From positions 99,180,632-99,244,631 of the forward strand of contig NC_080170.1 in assembly GCF_950295315.1 (NCBI RefSeq): 64,000 bases of DNA, in the 5' to 3' direction. The position numbers were made by a program, and so were the translations under genes. Under the pieces are notes generated by a model. The model saw nothing but the letters and a program-made list of their open reading frames with translations. It ran no database searches and was not told the origin of the DNA. Positions 32,271 to 45,296 of the stretch are shown piece by piece; the stretch's first letter is position 1, and every line of letters begins with the position of its first letter. The stretch comes from Erinaceus europaeus (taxonomy: Eukaryota; Chordata; Mammalia; Eulipotyphla; Erinaceidae).

Positions 32271-33109
32271 GATGCTATGCTTAAGATCATTTACATTAAT
32301 TATAAGATGTAATTATTGATACAGATATGAGCTATGTAACTTCCACAAACCATAACAATATTGTTTAAAAACTACATAAATAGTAAAACAGGAATAAAGG
32401 ATTTACAACATAAATTAGGGCAAGTTAGTATAGCAGCATAAGGTCTAGTTAAAACTTCAGAAATGGCAAGTGGAGGGTCTGATGTAGAATAATTTTTCCA
32501 TGAAATATTATGCACATTAATAAGGGGGTGGTGGAAATGCACACTCCTGGAACATACACATATTGCATATATAGACAGAATGAAGAAATGGTGGTGTGTG
32601 TGTATACAAATACATGTGTATGGTAAAGAAGAAAAGTTTAGAAAATTTCTCCACTAGTAAGTTCTATGTAAGAGTCAGTGGGATCACTTTCAGTAGATTG
32701 TTGTTTGTAAAGTTTTATCTTGAGTCTTTCACAGCAAAAAAGAATGTAATAATGCAGCTGCTTCCAGAGAGGGGTTATCAGATAATCCAAATGATAAGTT
32801 TCAGGCTACTCTGTGTGTTTTGTTTTCTTAAATGCATAAAGTCCCCTTTTGTTTTGATGAGATAAAAGGATAATAAAGTTGTAAATAGGTTTATTATTTG
32901 ATTACCCTATAAGTTTTTTTTGAAGTAGATAAATTTACTTCAAGTGTACATGTACTAGCAAAGATATTAGGGGTACAATAATAACTGTAAAATCAAATTT
33001 AAGGTAACTGGACATCTTAGTTTACCTCTGCTTTCCTGCATATATGTATGTATATTCTATGTAACATACATATATATGTACTTTACTGCTTTTTATATAT
33101 TTTTAATTT
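32271..33109. other. Unique AT-rich DNA
   Basis: No supported gene; short TATA/ACATA repeats near 33040-33080. Confidence 0.5.
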
Positions 33110-34535
33110 TTTTAAATTTATTTTTTATTTAAGAAAGGATAAATTAACAAAACCATAGGGTAGGAGGGGTACAACTCCACACAATTCCCACCACCCAATC
33201 TCCATATCCCATCACCTCCCCTGATAGCTTTCCCTTTCTCTATCCCTCTGGGAGCATGGACCCAGGGTCATTGTGGGTTGCAGAAGGTGGAAGGTCAGGC
33301 TTCTGTAATTGCTTCCCCGCTGAACATGGACGTTGACTGGTCGATCCATACTCCCAGGCTGCCTCTCTCTTTCCCTAGTAGGGTGTGTCTCTGGGGAAGC
33401 TGAGCTCCAGGACACATTGGTGGGGTCTTCAGTCCAGGGAAGCCTGGCTGGTATCCTGATGGCATCTGGAACCTGGTACCTGAAAAGAGAGTTAACATAC
33501 AAAGCCAAACAATTGTTGAGCAATCATGGACCCAAAGTTGGAATAGTGGAGAGGAAGTGTTAGCAGGGTACTCACTGCAAACTCTAGTGTACTTTTGCTT
33601 TCAGGTATATATTTTGCACTAGTTTATGGATAAGTGTGAACATATGCACTATCTCCTGGAACCTGGTCTATATCTAGGTTTTGGGACTTTGTTAGAAAGT
33701 GAACCACCTGGGATGGAATTAGAGAATACTATGAAAGGAAAGGTCTCACCCTAGTAATGAAGCTGAAGGGTTGTCATTCCACACCTGAAGTCTCTGGACA
33801 CAGTCTGAGCTGAAGCATGTTGAGGTGGCAATCGTTGCCTTGATTAGGTTGCGATCGGCAGATGCAATATTATTTGATATGGATTGGGAGAGGCATGCAG
33901 GAAAGTGGGCCCTATCCAAAGGTTCCAGGACTGGGGAAAATATAGGCTCTCTAGTGGAGATGTGAGGTTCCTGCTGTCTTAGGGTTCAAAAAGACAATGG
34001 ATAGTTAATGTTATCATCACATTATTTGGTAGTTGGGTTAACTTTGAAAAGTCCTTTTGTTAGGGTTTGCTGTACAGTACCCAGTATCTTGTATATAGCT
34101 ATGCTATTGGATGCTTCTGATCTACTTGGTCTAGGCTTTTGAGAGAATCTGCATATCAAATACACAGCCTATATATTAAAAAGATTCAGTTTGTGTTTTG
34201 AAAAACTTCGAGACATACAATTGATTTTCCCCCTCTCATATTAATTAACTAGTGATATATATGATTACACTTTATTAGGAGTGTACATAAACACCATTCC
34301 CACCACCAAAAGACTATGTCCCATCCCGCCCACCCACCCCCACCCCCCACAGGCCCAGGAAGCTGCATGTCTACCCCTCACCACAGGGTTTTTACTTTGG
34401 TGCCCTACTCCATATTTAGTCAAATCCTGCTTTTAGTTTCTCTCTCAGATCTTCTTTCTCAACTTCTGTTGATGAGTAGGATCATCCCATACTTATCTTT
34501 ATCTTTCTGATTTAGCTCACTTAACATAATTCCTT
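33110..34535 (-). mobile_element. L1 3' UTR and ORF2 boundary, 5'-truncated
   Basis: The plus strand begins TTTATTTAAGAAAGGATAAA and runs through the entire 3' UTR to ATCTTTCTGATTTAGCTCAC, stopping where a type B SINE begins. It is the most complete 3' UTR copy here alongside 24633-26120. Confidence 0.93.
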
Positions 34536-34747
34536 CTTTTTATTATCTTCATTTATTTATTGGATAGAGACAGCCAGAAATTGAGAGGAGTTGGGGAGAT
34601 AGAGAGTGAGAGAGATAGAGAGACACCTGCAGACCTACCTCACCACTCGCAAAGTTTTCCCCTATAGGTGGATACTGGGGGCTTGAACCCAGGTCCTTGT
34701 GCACTGTAACATGAGTACTCAACCAGGTGTGCCACCACCCGGCCCCC
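34536..34747 (-). mobile_element. SINE, type B
   Basis: GGATAGAGACAGCCAGAAAT, GACACCTGCAGACCTACCTC, AACATGAGTACTCAACCAGG, CCACCACCCGGCCCCC. Confidence 0.92.
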
Positions 34748-35045
34748 ATTTTACTGTTGATATGCCAATTCTGACAATAATTTAGATCATGAAGCTATGA
34801 ATAATTGTAATTTAGTAAAATATGAGTAAATAATATTTACATATTTCAATGAAAATAACAACTGTACTGTAAACCACTGGACTCCCCAACAGAATGATCA
34901 AAAATATAGAACTTAATGTTACTATGAAAAAAGCTGCAGATACCTTGACAGGGCCAAACTAAATGATTTTTTTTTTGTTGAGGGGGAAGGGGCTCTGTGA
35001 CAGATGTTCCTCAATATGACCTTAGAAGAAGTATTTTTCTAAAGT

Positions 35046-35282
35046 CACGGCAGTATTACACATGGTGTGAAGCACAAGGAATGGTTCATGGACCTGAGCA
35101 AGTACCCAGGTTCTAGCTCCAGGCTCCCCACCTGCAGGGGTTCACTCCACAAGAGGTGACGCAGGTCTGCAGGTGTCTTTCTCTCCCCCTCTCTGTCCAA
35201 CCAACAACAATACAATAACAACAACAACAACAACAAAATGGAAAAAATGGCTACCAGGAGAACTGAGCCCCAGTGATAACCC

Positions 35283-35283
<1 letters not shown>
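35046..35283 (+). mobile_element. ERI-type SINE with 3' extension
   Basis: CACGGCAGTATTACACATGG, CACCTGCAGGGGTTCACTCC, CAACAACAACAAAATGG, GAGCCCCAGTGATAACCC. Confidence 0.85.
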
Positions 35284-35330
<47 letters not shown>

Positions 35331-35334
35331 GGAG
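35284..35334. repeat. (GA)n microsatellite
   Basis: A GA run following the SINE tail. Confidence 0.95.
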
Positions 35335-36971
35335 GGGAAGGAATGTTTTTCTAATTCTCTCGGAATCTGAGTAAGTATACTGTTGCATTACAAAAAAACA
35401 AAGCAAAACAAAACCAACCAACTAAAAAAAAGAAATGCCCATCAATTCCAGGTTGACAGTGGAGAAATTTGGGCTGTTACACAGTATTATTAGATTAATA
35501 AGCAATGTTCCTACTGAGGTTGTGTGTATTTATATGTGTTTTCAGACCTGCTACATAGGTTTCTCTTTCAAAGTTTTGCCAGATCATTTAGTAAGTGGAA
35601 AACAATCAGATAGCTTTAGCTAAAACCATCATGGAGCAGTCAATAACAAATGGAACACAAAGGATATTCAAGTAAAATGGAAGTCAAGTCATAATGACTC
35701 TTGATCTCAATAGCTGCATTATCCTCTAACCCTTTAAACATGTAGTGAATCCTACAGTTATTTCCTCACCTTCCTCACAGTCTCATCCCACTCCAATTTG
35801 TTTTCTTATCACTCTGTTGAAACAGATCTCAATAGAAATACCAGTGACTTTATTATGAATTTGTCTATTAGAAATATATTAATTTGCATAGGTCTTTAAG
35901 TGTCTGTAGCCTTCAGGACAGACAATATTTCTTCAAATATGTTTTCTTTATGTGAAATAGATTATCTACCTTTCTGTTCTTTCAGGTTCCTGTATACTTT
36001 ATTCAACTATTGTTGATTTAGTTTTATTTCTTACTCAGTTTTATATGGTTACTGTCCTCTCAAGGTCATTTAATTTATTTCAAAGCTTCAGGTATTATTA
36101 ACAAGAAAATTATATTGCTAACTAGGTATACAATATACCTGTATAAATACAATGTTAGTTTATTTTACTGATTTGTAATTGACATACAAAATGATATTAG
36201 TTTTAGATATGCTACAGTATTTTTGGCATCTATATGCAATATGGGACAATTACTGAAATTTATTTCTCATCTGCTCTTAAGACTGTTTTCCAATTTACAG
36301 TATTACCTATGAACCCTGTGCACGTTATATACACTTCTAAGTTATTTACTTTATAATTGGAATTAGCCACTACTGTCTATTTTTTATTTCAACACATTTA
36401 TTGAGAATCTGCCATTTTCAACAGTGAATAATAAGACAGAATAACTTCTATGCTAGTGAAATAAAGATTATTAATAAAAATCACTGTATAAGTAAACATA
36501 AACCTATGAACACTATAGTTTAAAGAACAGAGACTATAGCACAATTAAAGTCTATAGATAATAGAAGCTGAAATTCAAACTGTTCCTTTAAGTTTTATGG
36601 AGTCCTTTTGACTCATTTACAAATGGGCTAGTGGGGACTTTAACAAAAGATATTCTTAAAATGGACAATGTTTATTAGATGTCTGAGTATCATTAACCAT
36701 TAAAAATCAGTGAAAACCCTCTTTCTGATTCATGTGTTTTCTGAGAACTAAATGAGAAGTATTGCAATTAGACCAAAAAAAAAATGCCAATTAAGGAGAA
36801 CAGGGAGAACTGAATCTGATTTCTCGGAGAAAATAGTGACAAAAGCAGTCTATTATTGGAAAAATCTTTAGAATGATATCCATGCAAGTATCTAAGAGAA
36901 CAAGGGGCTGTGGGTTAATTAGGGAGGGAAAGCTGAAAACAACTGGACATTTCTTAGGACTCAGGAAAAAT
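35335..36971. other. Unique AT-rich DNA
   Basis: About 1.6 kb, no supported gene or RNA. Confidence 0.5.
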
Positions 36972-37281
36972 TACAAGGGCAATTACCTTTTTTCTCTTTT
37001 TTTAAATTTTACTTATTTATTTTCCCTTTTTGTTGCCCTTGTTGTCTTTTATTGTTGTTGTTATTGATGTCGTCGTTGGATAGGAAAGAGAGAAATGGAG
37101 AGAGGAGGGGAAGACAGACAGGGAGAAAAAGACACCTGCAGACCTGCTTCACTGCCTGTGAAGCGACTCCCCTGCAGTTAGGTAGCCAGGGCTCTAACTG
37201 GGATCCTTACGGGGTCCTTGCACTTTGCACCAAGTGCGCTTAACCTGCTGCGCTACCGCTCAATTCCCTACAAGGGCAATT
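36972..37281 (-). mobile_element. ERI-type SINE (type A) with 13-bp duplication
   Basis: The SINE is 36985-37268, between TACAAGGGCAATT at 36972-36984 and 37269-37281. Complement head GGGAATTGAGCGGTAGCGCA. Confidence 0.95.
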
Positions 37282-37296
37282 CTTACATGAAACTAG

Positions 37297-37543
37297 TGCA
37301 ACTTGATATTTGGTTTTTTAAAATTTTTTTTATTATCTTTACTTATTTATTGAATAGAGACAGTCAGAACTCGGGAGGGAAAGGATGGATGGAGACAGCG
37401 AGACACCTGCAGCATTACACCACTTGTGAAGCTTTCCCCCTGCAGCTGGGGACTGGGACTGGAGGCTCGAACCTGGGTCCTTGAGCATTGTAACGTGTGC
37501 TCAACCAGGTGTGCCACCACCCGGTTCTGCAACTTGATATTTG
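37297..37543 (-). mobile_element. SINE, type B, with 16-bp duplication
   Basis: The SINE is 37313-37527, between TGCAACTTGATATTTG at 37297-37312 and 37528-37543. The insertion lies only 15 bases beyond the preceding SINE's duplication. Confidence 0.95.
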
Positions 37544-37984
37544 AAAACTCTGATAGCACTCCTCATTTTCAGCATGATCACATTTAATAAATAACTAATG
37601 ATGAAAACATACTTATTTGCTAAAACTTGAATAGTGAAGACTATGACTTGTCTTGATATAACTGTGTTATATGGGTTCAATAAAGCACCGCAGTAATAAT
37701 GTAATCATGAAACATTTTTATACTTATGAGATCTTTAAGATAGCTAGAGAAATCCCAACATTTTTGATGGAACATATCTTAATAAAGTGGGTTTTTCTGC
37801 GTAGTTTCCCATTATTTTTGCTCACATATTATGTTGGGACAACTGTAAGAAGAGTCTCTTCTTTAAAATTAGATAACTTCAAGTTCTGAATGGTATTTGT
37901 TTAATAGGTTACCTCAAGAATCAGCAATGTGATAGATATATGAATATCCCACCATTACTTCTTAAGTATTCTTAGTCATCTTTA

Positions 37985-38204
37985 TTTTTTTTTAATTTTT
38001 GTTTATTTATTTATTTTTATTTGCCTCCAGGGTTATCACTGGGGCTTGGTGCCTGCACTAAAAGTCTGCTTCTCCTGGAGGCCATTTTCCCCATTTTTTG
38101 TTGCCCTTGTTGTCATTGTTGTGGTTATTGTTGGATAGGACAAAAAGAAATGGAGAGAGGAGGGAAAGATAGAGGGGGAGACAAAGATAGAAACCTTCAG
38201 ACCT
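37985..38204 (-). mobile_element. ERI-type SINE with extension, 5'-truncated
   Basis: TTTGCCTCCAGGGTTATCAC, GGAGGCCATTTTCCCCATTT, GGATAGGACAAAAAGAAATG. The tRNA-like head is missing. Confidence 0.85.
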
Positions 38205-38949
38205 AACGTGTTTCTCAAACTTTAAATTTTATTCAAAGTCACCTCTTGTTCTTGACTACTGCCCTTAAAAAAAAAAAATAAGCTGTTTTAATGAAAGGTA
38301 TGATCATTTTATATTTTTACTTTTCCATGTATTTGCATTGTAAAAGAAAAACATCTTTATAGGGAAAGTATCAGGTTATTGATATTATTGATGTCAAATA
38401 ATGACATCAATAATATATGAATCTACATTCATATAAATGTAGAGAAAATGAGGTTTACTGTCAGCACCACTCAAACCACTTGAATCATAAAAAGAAATAA
38501 GCCATTTCAGGTGAGTTAATTTCCTTTATTCACTGACTCTAAAGTATTTTCAGCCTTGTTTAGTTTGATTATCATCACAAGTCACTAAAGTTTATAGATG
38601 TCCTTCACTGTATGACATTTGGTGATTAAACATGTATTCTTATTTTCTTCCATATGTCAGTGTGTTATTTATCTTCCTTTCATACTACTTAATAAATAAT
38701 GAAATCAAAACAAAAATATCTGCTCATCCAATTTATCTTTTCCTTTTTTTTGTCATCAAGTCATCTTATCTTTGGCACCTATATTTTCCTCTTATTTTTT
38801 TGTAGAAGTTTTTTTTTTCTTTTTGCTAAAAAATATCTTACATAAAAAAATTGATTAACAGGGGTGAATTAACTAGAGAAACAAGAAAAAGAAAGGTAAA
38901 TAAAACAGAATTAGTAATAAGTTTAGGTGTGATTAGGAAGAGAAGATGG
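38205..38949. other. Unique AT-rich DNA with a hairpin
   Basis: Contains the inverted repeat at 38382-38416. No supported gene. Confidence 0.5.
38382..38416. repeat. Perfect inverted repeat, 15-base arms
   Basis: ATATTATTGATGTCA (38382-38396) pairs with TGACATCAATAATAT (38402-38416), loop AATAA. Confidence 0.92.
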
Positions 38950-39165
38950 GGCCCATATGAAGTGCAAGGACCCACACAAGGGTCCTGGTTCAAGCCCACA
39001 GCTCCCCACCTATGGGGGGGGGGCTTCTTCCCCTCTAACTTTCCCTCTCCCCCTCCTTTCTCAATTTCTCTCCATCCTAGCCAATAAAAATAGAAAAAGT
39101 GGCCATGGGCACCATAGTGCTGGCACAAGCCTGAACATAACCCTGGAAGTAAAAAAAAAAAAAAA
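38950..39165 (+). mobile_element. Decayed ERI-type SINE with extension
   Basis: GAAGTGCAAGGACCCACACA, GGTTCAAGCCC, GCTCCCCACCTATGGGG, AACATAACCCTGGAAGTAAA. Confidence 0.8.
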
Positions 39166-39229
39166 ATTGAGAGAGAGAAAAAAAAACGAAAAGAGAAGGT
39201 AGAACCACAGAAAAAAATTGTATATAAAT

Positions 39230-39405
39230 ATAGACAGATCATTATATAAATAATAGTTAACCCATATCTGTTACCTTGGAAGAATTAAAGTACTTTCCAA
39301 TCAAGGACATAAAACTTTGTTGGTGGGAATGGTGCAAAATTATACCCATTATCTCATAATTTTGTAAACCAATATTAAATCATTAATAACAAAATTTAAA
39401 ATGCC
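39230..39405 (+). mobile_element. Old L1-like 3' end
   Basis: Same repeat as 23240-23615: CCCATATCTGTTACCTTGGA, GTTGGTGGGAATGGTGC, AACCAATATTAAATCATTAA. Confidence 0.6.
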
Positions 39406-39510
39406 CCACTCTCTGAGCCCCTGGAGTTAGGAACTGGGGGCTTGAACTTGAGTCCATGTGCATGATAATGTGTGATTTCTATTGGACTCACCACCTAACC
39501 CCAAATAAAT
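39406..39510 (-). mobile_element. SINE head remnant
   Basis: GGAACTGGGGGCTTGAACTT, GATAATGTGTGATTTCTATT, CTCACCACCTAACCCC: the complement of a tRNA-like SINE head without its body. Confidence 0.55.
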
Positions 39511-39764
39511 TTTTTTGTTTGTTTATTTTTTACTCATTTATATTTTTACTCATGGAGGCAATTAGGATTGGAGGTGGATGCAACTCCTTTATGTGGAATT
39601 CCACCTGCCCTTGCAGTTTTAATTATTTCAGATTAATTATTGTTTTTTTTTCTTTCCAAGGAAGCCTTGGTGCTTAGAAAAAAAAAATTGTTAGTGCATG
39701 CAAAGCTTGCTACTGAACCCTGGTACCTTCTTACTTGTAAAATTGTGTGTAAACTCTTTTTTTA

Positions 39765-41050
39765 TAAAAATTTTTTTTTAAGAAAGGAGACATTAACAAA
39801 ACCATAGAATAAGAGGGGTACAATTCCACACAATTCCCATAACCCAATCTCCATATCCCATCCCCTCCCCTGATAGCCTTCCCATTCTCTGTCTCTCTGG
39901 GAGTATGGATCCAGGGTCCTTGTGGGTTGCAGAGGGTGGAAGGTCTGGCTTCTGTAATTGCTTCCCCACTGAACATGGGCATTGACTGGTCGATCCATAC
40001 TTCCAGTCTGCCTCTCTCTTTCCCTAGTAGGGTGTGTCTCTGGGGAAGCTGAGCTCCAGGACACATTGGTGGGGTTGTCTGTCCAGGAAAGTCTGGTCAG
40101 CATCTTGCTGGCATCTGGAACCTGGTGGCTGAAAAGAGAGTTAACATACAAAGCCAAACAAATTGTTGAACAATCATGGACCTAAAGACTGGAATAGTGC
40201 AGATGAAGTGTTGGGGGGTATTCCCTGCATGCTCTTGTGTACTTCTGCTTTCAGGTATATATTTTTCCCCTAGTTTATGGGCACGGGTGAACCTGTGGTC
40301 TATCTCAGAGGACCTGGACTATATCTAGGTTTGGGGACTTTATTGGGGAGAGGACCACCTGGAATGGAATTAGAGAATACTATGAAAGGAAAGGTCTCAC
40401 CCGAGTGATGAAGCTGAAGGGTTTTCATTCCACACCTGAAGTCTCTGGTCACAGTCTGAAGTGAAGCATGCTGGGGTGGCACTCGTTGCGTTGATTAGGT
40501 TGCTATCTGCGGATGCAATATTATTTGATTTGAATTGAGAGCAGCATGCAGAAAAGTGGGCCCCACCCTAAGGTTCCAGGACTGGGGGAAATATAGGCTC
40601 TATAGTGGAAATGTGAGGTTCCTGTTGTCTTAGGGTTCAAAAAGACAATGGATAGTTATTGTTATCGTCATATTATTTGGTGATAGGTTAAATTTGGAAA
40701 GTCCCTTTGATAGGGTTTGGGGTATAATACCCAGCATCTTGTATATAGCTGTGTCACCGGTTGCTTCTGTTCTCCCTGGTCTAGGCTTTTGGGAGAGACA
40801 ACATATCAAAGACAGCCTATGTATTAAAAAGACTCAGTCTGTGTTTTAAGAAGTTCTAGACATATCATCAGTTTTTCACCTCTCATATTAATTAAATAGT
40901 GGTTTATATGTTTACACTTTAATAGGAGTGTACATAAACACCACTCCCACCACCAAAAGACTGTGTCCCATCCCCACCACCCACCCACGCCCCCCACCCC
41001 CGCCATGCCGGGAAGCCCAGTGGCCACCCTCCTCTTCACCACAGGGTTAT
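39765..41050 (-). mobile_element. L1 3' UTR, 5'-truncated
   Basis: The plus strand begins TTAAGAAAGGAGACATTAAC and extends through the 3' UTR to the CACCCACCCACGCCCCCCAC stretch. Confidence 0.92.
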
Positions 41051-41075
41051 TACATTTTTAAAATGTGATCCTTGT

Positions 41076-41315
41076 GGTGCCAGGTAGTAGCACACATATT
41101 ACTTAGCAAAGGACCAGCTCAAGGATATGGTTTGAGCCCTGGCTCCTCCACCTGCAGGAAGGTCACTTCATAAGCAGTAAAGCAGGTCTGCAGGTGTCTT
41201 TCTCCCTTTCTGTTTTCCTCCTCTCTCAATTTCTCTCTGTCCTATCCAATTAAAAAAGGAAAAAAAAAACATCCAGGAGCAGTGGATTAAGTGTAAGCAG
41301 TAACGCTGGAGGAAA
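41076..41315 (+). mobile_element. ERI-type SINE
   Basis: GGTGCCAGGTAGTAGCACAC, GGTTTGAGCCC, CACCTGCAGGAAGGTCACTT, CTGTCCTATCCAATTAAAAA, then an extension. Confidence 0.85.
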
Positions 41316-41884
41316 AAAAAAGTCATCCTTGTCTCTCTTATGTTTGGCACAGTACTTGTTACCATATTTTTCTTTGCAGTCTGTTGTAGTCTATCATATT
41401 TTGTATATGAATTATATATATGTATATGTATATATATATCTTGAATATTTTTGTGGTTGCAGAATTTTTTATTTTATAAAAAAGACAGTGAATTGGGGTT
41501 TTCATTATGATCTCATGAATTACTGTGTCCTTTCATGTGTCATGTGACCACATTTTTTTTCTTCATACTTAGAAAAGGAATTCAGCTTCCATACAGCACT
41601 AGAAATTGAAATTGTCTTTTATAATTCTGCTGCTTATTGTTCTGGATTTTTCACATGGCCTTTCAAGTGTTACTTGGCCAGAATCCTGAACGTGTGTTTT
41701 CTCCAGTGCCAGGACATCTTGGCACTACCTTCTAGACAACACCGAGTGCTTTCTTTAATCTAATGTGCAATGTAACATTGTACATATCAGTAATATTTTT
41801 ATAGCATCTAACCAATACCTTCCATCCTTTCTTAGTTTCAAGAACAGAAGTTGATTTTTTACTGTTTCATGTGATGTTTTTAAA
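41316..41884. other. Unique DNA
   Basis: AT microsatellite near 41410-41440. The stretch at 41580-41760 is more balanced in composition but shows no ORF or recognised motif. Confidence 0.5.
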
Positions 41885-42032
41885 GTAGAGACATAGAGGA
41901 AGAAAAATAATGAGAGACCATGGCTTCAAAACTTCCTACAGTGCGAGGGGTGGGGGAGGTGGGTCAGGCTCAAGTGTGGGTCACCTGCATAGCAAAGCAG
42001 CACAAAATTCAAGTGAGATATTTTGCCACCCT
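41885..42032 (-). mobile_element. Decayed SINE
   Basis: CATAGCAAAGCAGCACAAAA, TTCAAGTGAGATATTTTGCC; same type as 28915-29062. Confidence 0.55.
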
Positions 42033-42477
42033 TTTTGTGATGTGTTATCCTAGTCCTCTTTATTTTTCAATTCCAATAATAATGATAACATTTTAGCGAT
42101 TTTATTCAGACTCAATTGTATTCAACTCTGTAAATCTATATAGAAACTAAAGTATATATTAAGTCTATTATAAAATATTTCTTATAGTAATTATGTATTT
42201 AAAATCAGCTAACACTAGAGAAAAAAAGAATCAGTGTGTGCTAGACAATCTAGAGAATAAAGCACAATGTGTAATTAACATGATTATTTACATAAAGTAA
42301 CATTCAAGGACCACTTACTCATTATGTTAAATTTTTATTTGTTTTAAGTGGTGTCAGGGTTTGAATCCAGAAATTCCCACATGATGCCACCAAACTATGT
42401 CTCTAGTGCAGTTTTTATTTTATAGATTTTGAGATAGAAGGAAGAGATATCAAAACACCATTCTACCAGCCATGGAG

Positions 42478-42866
42478 TGCCCTTCCTTCTTTCCTTCCTT
42501 CCTTCCTTCCTTCCTTCCTTCTTTCTTCCTTTTTGCCTTTCTTTCTTTTTTGCCTCCAGGGTAATCGCTGGGGCTCAGTGTCTGCACTACGAATCCACTA
42601 CTCCTAAAGGCCATTTTCCCCTTCTTGTTGCCCTTGTTACCCTGATTAATATTGTTACTGCTGTTGTTGGATAGGACACAGAGAAATCGAGAGGGGAGGG
42701 GAGACAGAGAGGGGGAAAGAGAGACACCTGCAGACTTACTTCACTGCCCATGAAGCGATCCCCCCAGAAGGTGAGGAGCTGGGGGGGCTCGAACCGGGAT
42801 CCTTACCTGAGTCCTAATGCTTCATGCCATGTGTGCTTAACCTGCTGCACTGTCACCCAACCCCTG
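42478..42866 (-). mobile_element. (CTTC)n tract and ERI-type SINE with extension
   Basis: A CCTT repeat at 42480-42525 sits at the SINE's tail end, followed by TGCCTCCAGGGTAATCGCTG, GGATAGGACACAGAGAAATC, CACCTGCAGACTTACTTCAC, GCTGCACTGTCACCCAACCC. Confidence 0.9.
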
Positions 42867-42884
42867 GAGCTTTATTTCTATCTT

Positions 42885-42970
42885 TGATCCTTCTTGTGGT
42901 TCTGGGGAGCAGACTCATGGCCTCATGCACAGAAGACATATACTTTAGTCACTGAGACATCCCAGGTCCA
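42885..42970 (-). mobile_element. SINE head remnant
   Basis: GCAGACTCATGGCCTCATGC, TTTAGTCACTGAGACATCCC. Confidence 0.45.
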
Positions 42971-43132
42971 ATTTTCTAGATTTCTTACTGAGGCTAAGGT
43001 GATATTTATCTTGACACAAATGTAAATTGCACCCCCCTTTGGATTATTCAGGAACTGAGAGACAGATTAGTATAAGATTTATAGAAAAAAGATCAAATAT
43101 AATAATGTGCACATGAAGAACTACATGGCTGG

Positions 43133-43342
43133 AGGCAGGGCAGTGATGCTTCCAGGAAAGTGTTCATAGTACTATGCACAAGGATCCATGCAAGCCTGGT
43201 TTCGAGCCCTCATTCCCCACTTGCAGCAGGGATGCTTCATGAGCTGTAAAACAGGTCTACAGGTGTCTACCTCCCCTCTTCCCATCTCCCCTCCACTCTC
43301 ATTTTCTTTCTGTTCTGTCAAATAGAATAGGGAAAAATATAT
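43133..43342 (+). mobile_element. ERI-type SINE (type A)
   Basis: GGAGGCAGGGCAGTGATGCT, GGTTTCGAGCCC B box, CCACTTGCAGCAGGGATGCT, CTGTTCTGTCAAATAGAATA. Confidence 0.88.
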
Positions 43343-43459
43343 ATGGCTGTAAATTGTAAAGTAAACTGGGCCAAATCAAGTGTTTATACTCTTTGTTAAG
43401 GGATCTGGGATGTCAAGTAAAGGAGGAGGAAGTGGTTTGCTTAATAAAGAGTGAATGAA

Positions 43460-43662
43460 GTGGGACCAGGTGGTGATGTGTATGTGTCACAATGTGCAAG
43501 GACCTGGGTTCAAGTTCCAGGTCCTCACCTGCAAGAGGAAAGCTTTGCAAGTGGTGAAGCAGGGTTTCAGATGTCTCTTTGTCTCTCTGTCTCTTTCTAT
43601 CACCTCTCAATTTCTGACTGACTCTATGCAGTAAATAAGTAAAAAGATAATAAAAAATTTTA
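43460..43662 (+). mobile_element. SINE, type B
   Basis: GGGACCAGGTGGTGATGTG, GGTTCAAGTTCC, CACCTGCAAGAGGAAAGCTT, AGTAAATAAGTAAAAAG tail. Confidence 0.92.
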
Positions 43663-45296
43663 AAGAGGGGAACGAAGTCATCTTTATTAGGTAAAAAGTT
43701 GAGTTTGTCAGAAAGATAGGATAGGCTCACTAATAAACCTCTACCTACCCAACTGACATCCTTAAAACTACATTGTAAATCAAAAGGGATTAGGAAAAGG
43801 TAACAATTCACTTTAGATTTCAGAAACACTGTTACGCCTAGTCTTACATATCAAAGTCACATGTAATGAAAAAGCCCATCTGACCCCTTTTAGTAAAATG
43901 ACCCCACACTTTTATTATACATTTTATTCAGAGTTATATTTTATAGAACATTTTAAGAAGTATAGAGTAGTAATTTTGTTTAAAAGTTGCATTGTATGTG
44001 TTGAACAATACTGAAAAAGCTGTATTTCCTAATTGCTTTTGAAAGTAAAGGTATGTTCAGTGTCTGGAATTTACATTTAAAATGTTCAAGTGGCATTTGA
44101 GCAATAATGTAATTTAAAGATTCTAAGTAAATGCCTAAAAATACATTGAATGTTTATGATTATGTTGAACTCATAAAACAGAAATATTGTTGCTTAGTCG
44201 GATTTTATTTATCTCTATAGTATGTCTAATATGTGCCTAGAATAATTAAAATATCTGATCTGTATAATAGCAATTTAATTCAAGTACTTATTTCTACTTA
44301 CAAATGAAATTAAAGACTATAAATATCAAATACCTTAGCAAAATGGATAGGTCTTTGAGTACTTTACTTCTGCAACAAAGAATTCTTATTTGATATTTGT
44401 CGAACACTTGCAAAAATTATAGAGAAGTCAGACACTATTTTCTATTGCCCTTATTTACACATTGACTAAAATTCTAGTACAGAAAAATGTTTAAATGGAG
44501 CAGAGATAAAAGGCAAAGAACAAACATCTGACTAGCAACAGGGAGCATATCAATAATAGTATTAATAACAAAACAATGCATTTATATTACTTCTTACATT
44601 CAAATAGGCTTTTAGAGTATTTTTCACTAAAAGCCTTTTAGAGAAAGAAGGACATTCTGATTTAAAATTAAGTTCTTTTTAAAGCAAATTAGTGTAGTTT
44701 AGAAAGATGCCCCATCATTTCTTTATTTTGTGTCCATTCTCTTACTACCATGCTGATTACTTATTTGGAATCAAAATTTATTCAAATGTCCTTGCTTCTT
44801 GCCCATAATATTCAAGAGGCAGTATATCTGAAAATAGACCCATTGCCATTGTTAGTAAATAATACAGTCATTTGCATGGAGAAAGAAATTGGGAATAGTG
44901 ATAAAATTAGAAAAGGAGGCGGGGAAGGAAAATAAGCAGAAAAAAATTATTGGACCTGGTAATAGACTCTAAAATTGAAGGAAGTGAAAATTAATCAGAT
45001 TGAATTTTTTTACTTACTATTTTTTACTTATTACTTTTGTTACTTATTATTGCAGAGGGTGGGGTTCTTCCGATTTCACTTTATATTCATGTTCCTTTCT
45101 TTTACTACTCTAATTTTTCAAATCAATGGACTAACCATTGCTTTAGCTGTCTTGTTACAGATTACATATTGCCCTTAGTGTTATTCATGGTTAATAGCCA
45201 GGCAGATGATGAGTACTATATGTTTCATTTTAGTTATTGATACACAGATTATTTGATTTACCATGTTTTTTTTCCTCCTCACAAAGATTAAGATCA
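43663..45296. other. Unique AT-rich DNA
   Basis: About 1.6 kb without recognised repeat or gene. The frames at 44750-45240 lack any family signature. Confidence 0.5.
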
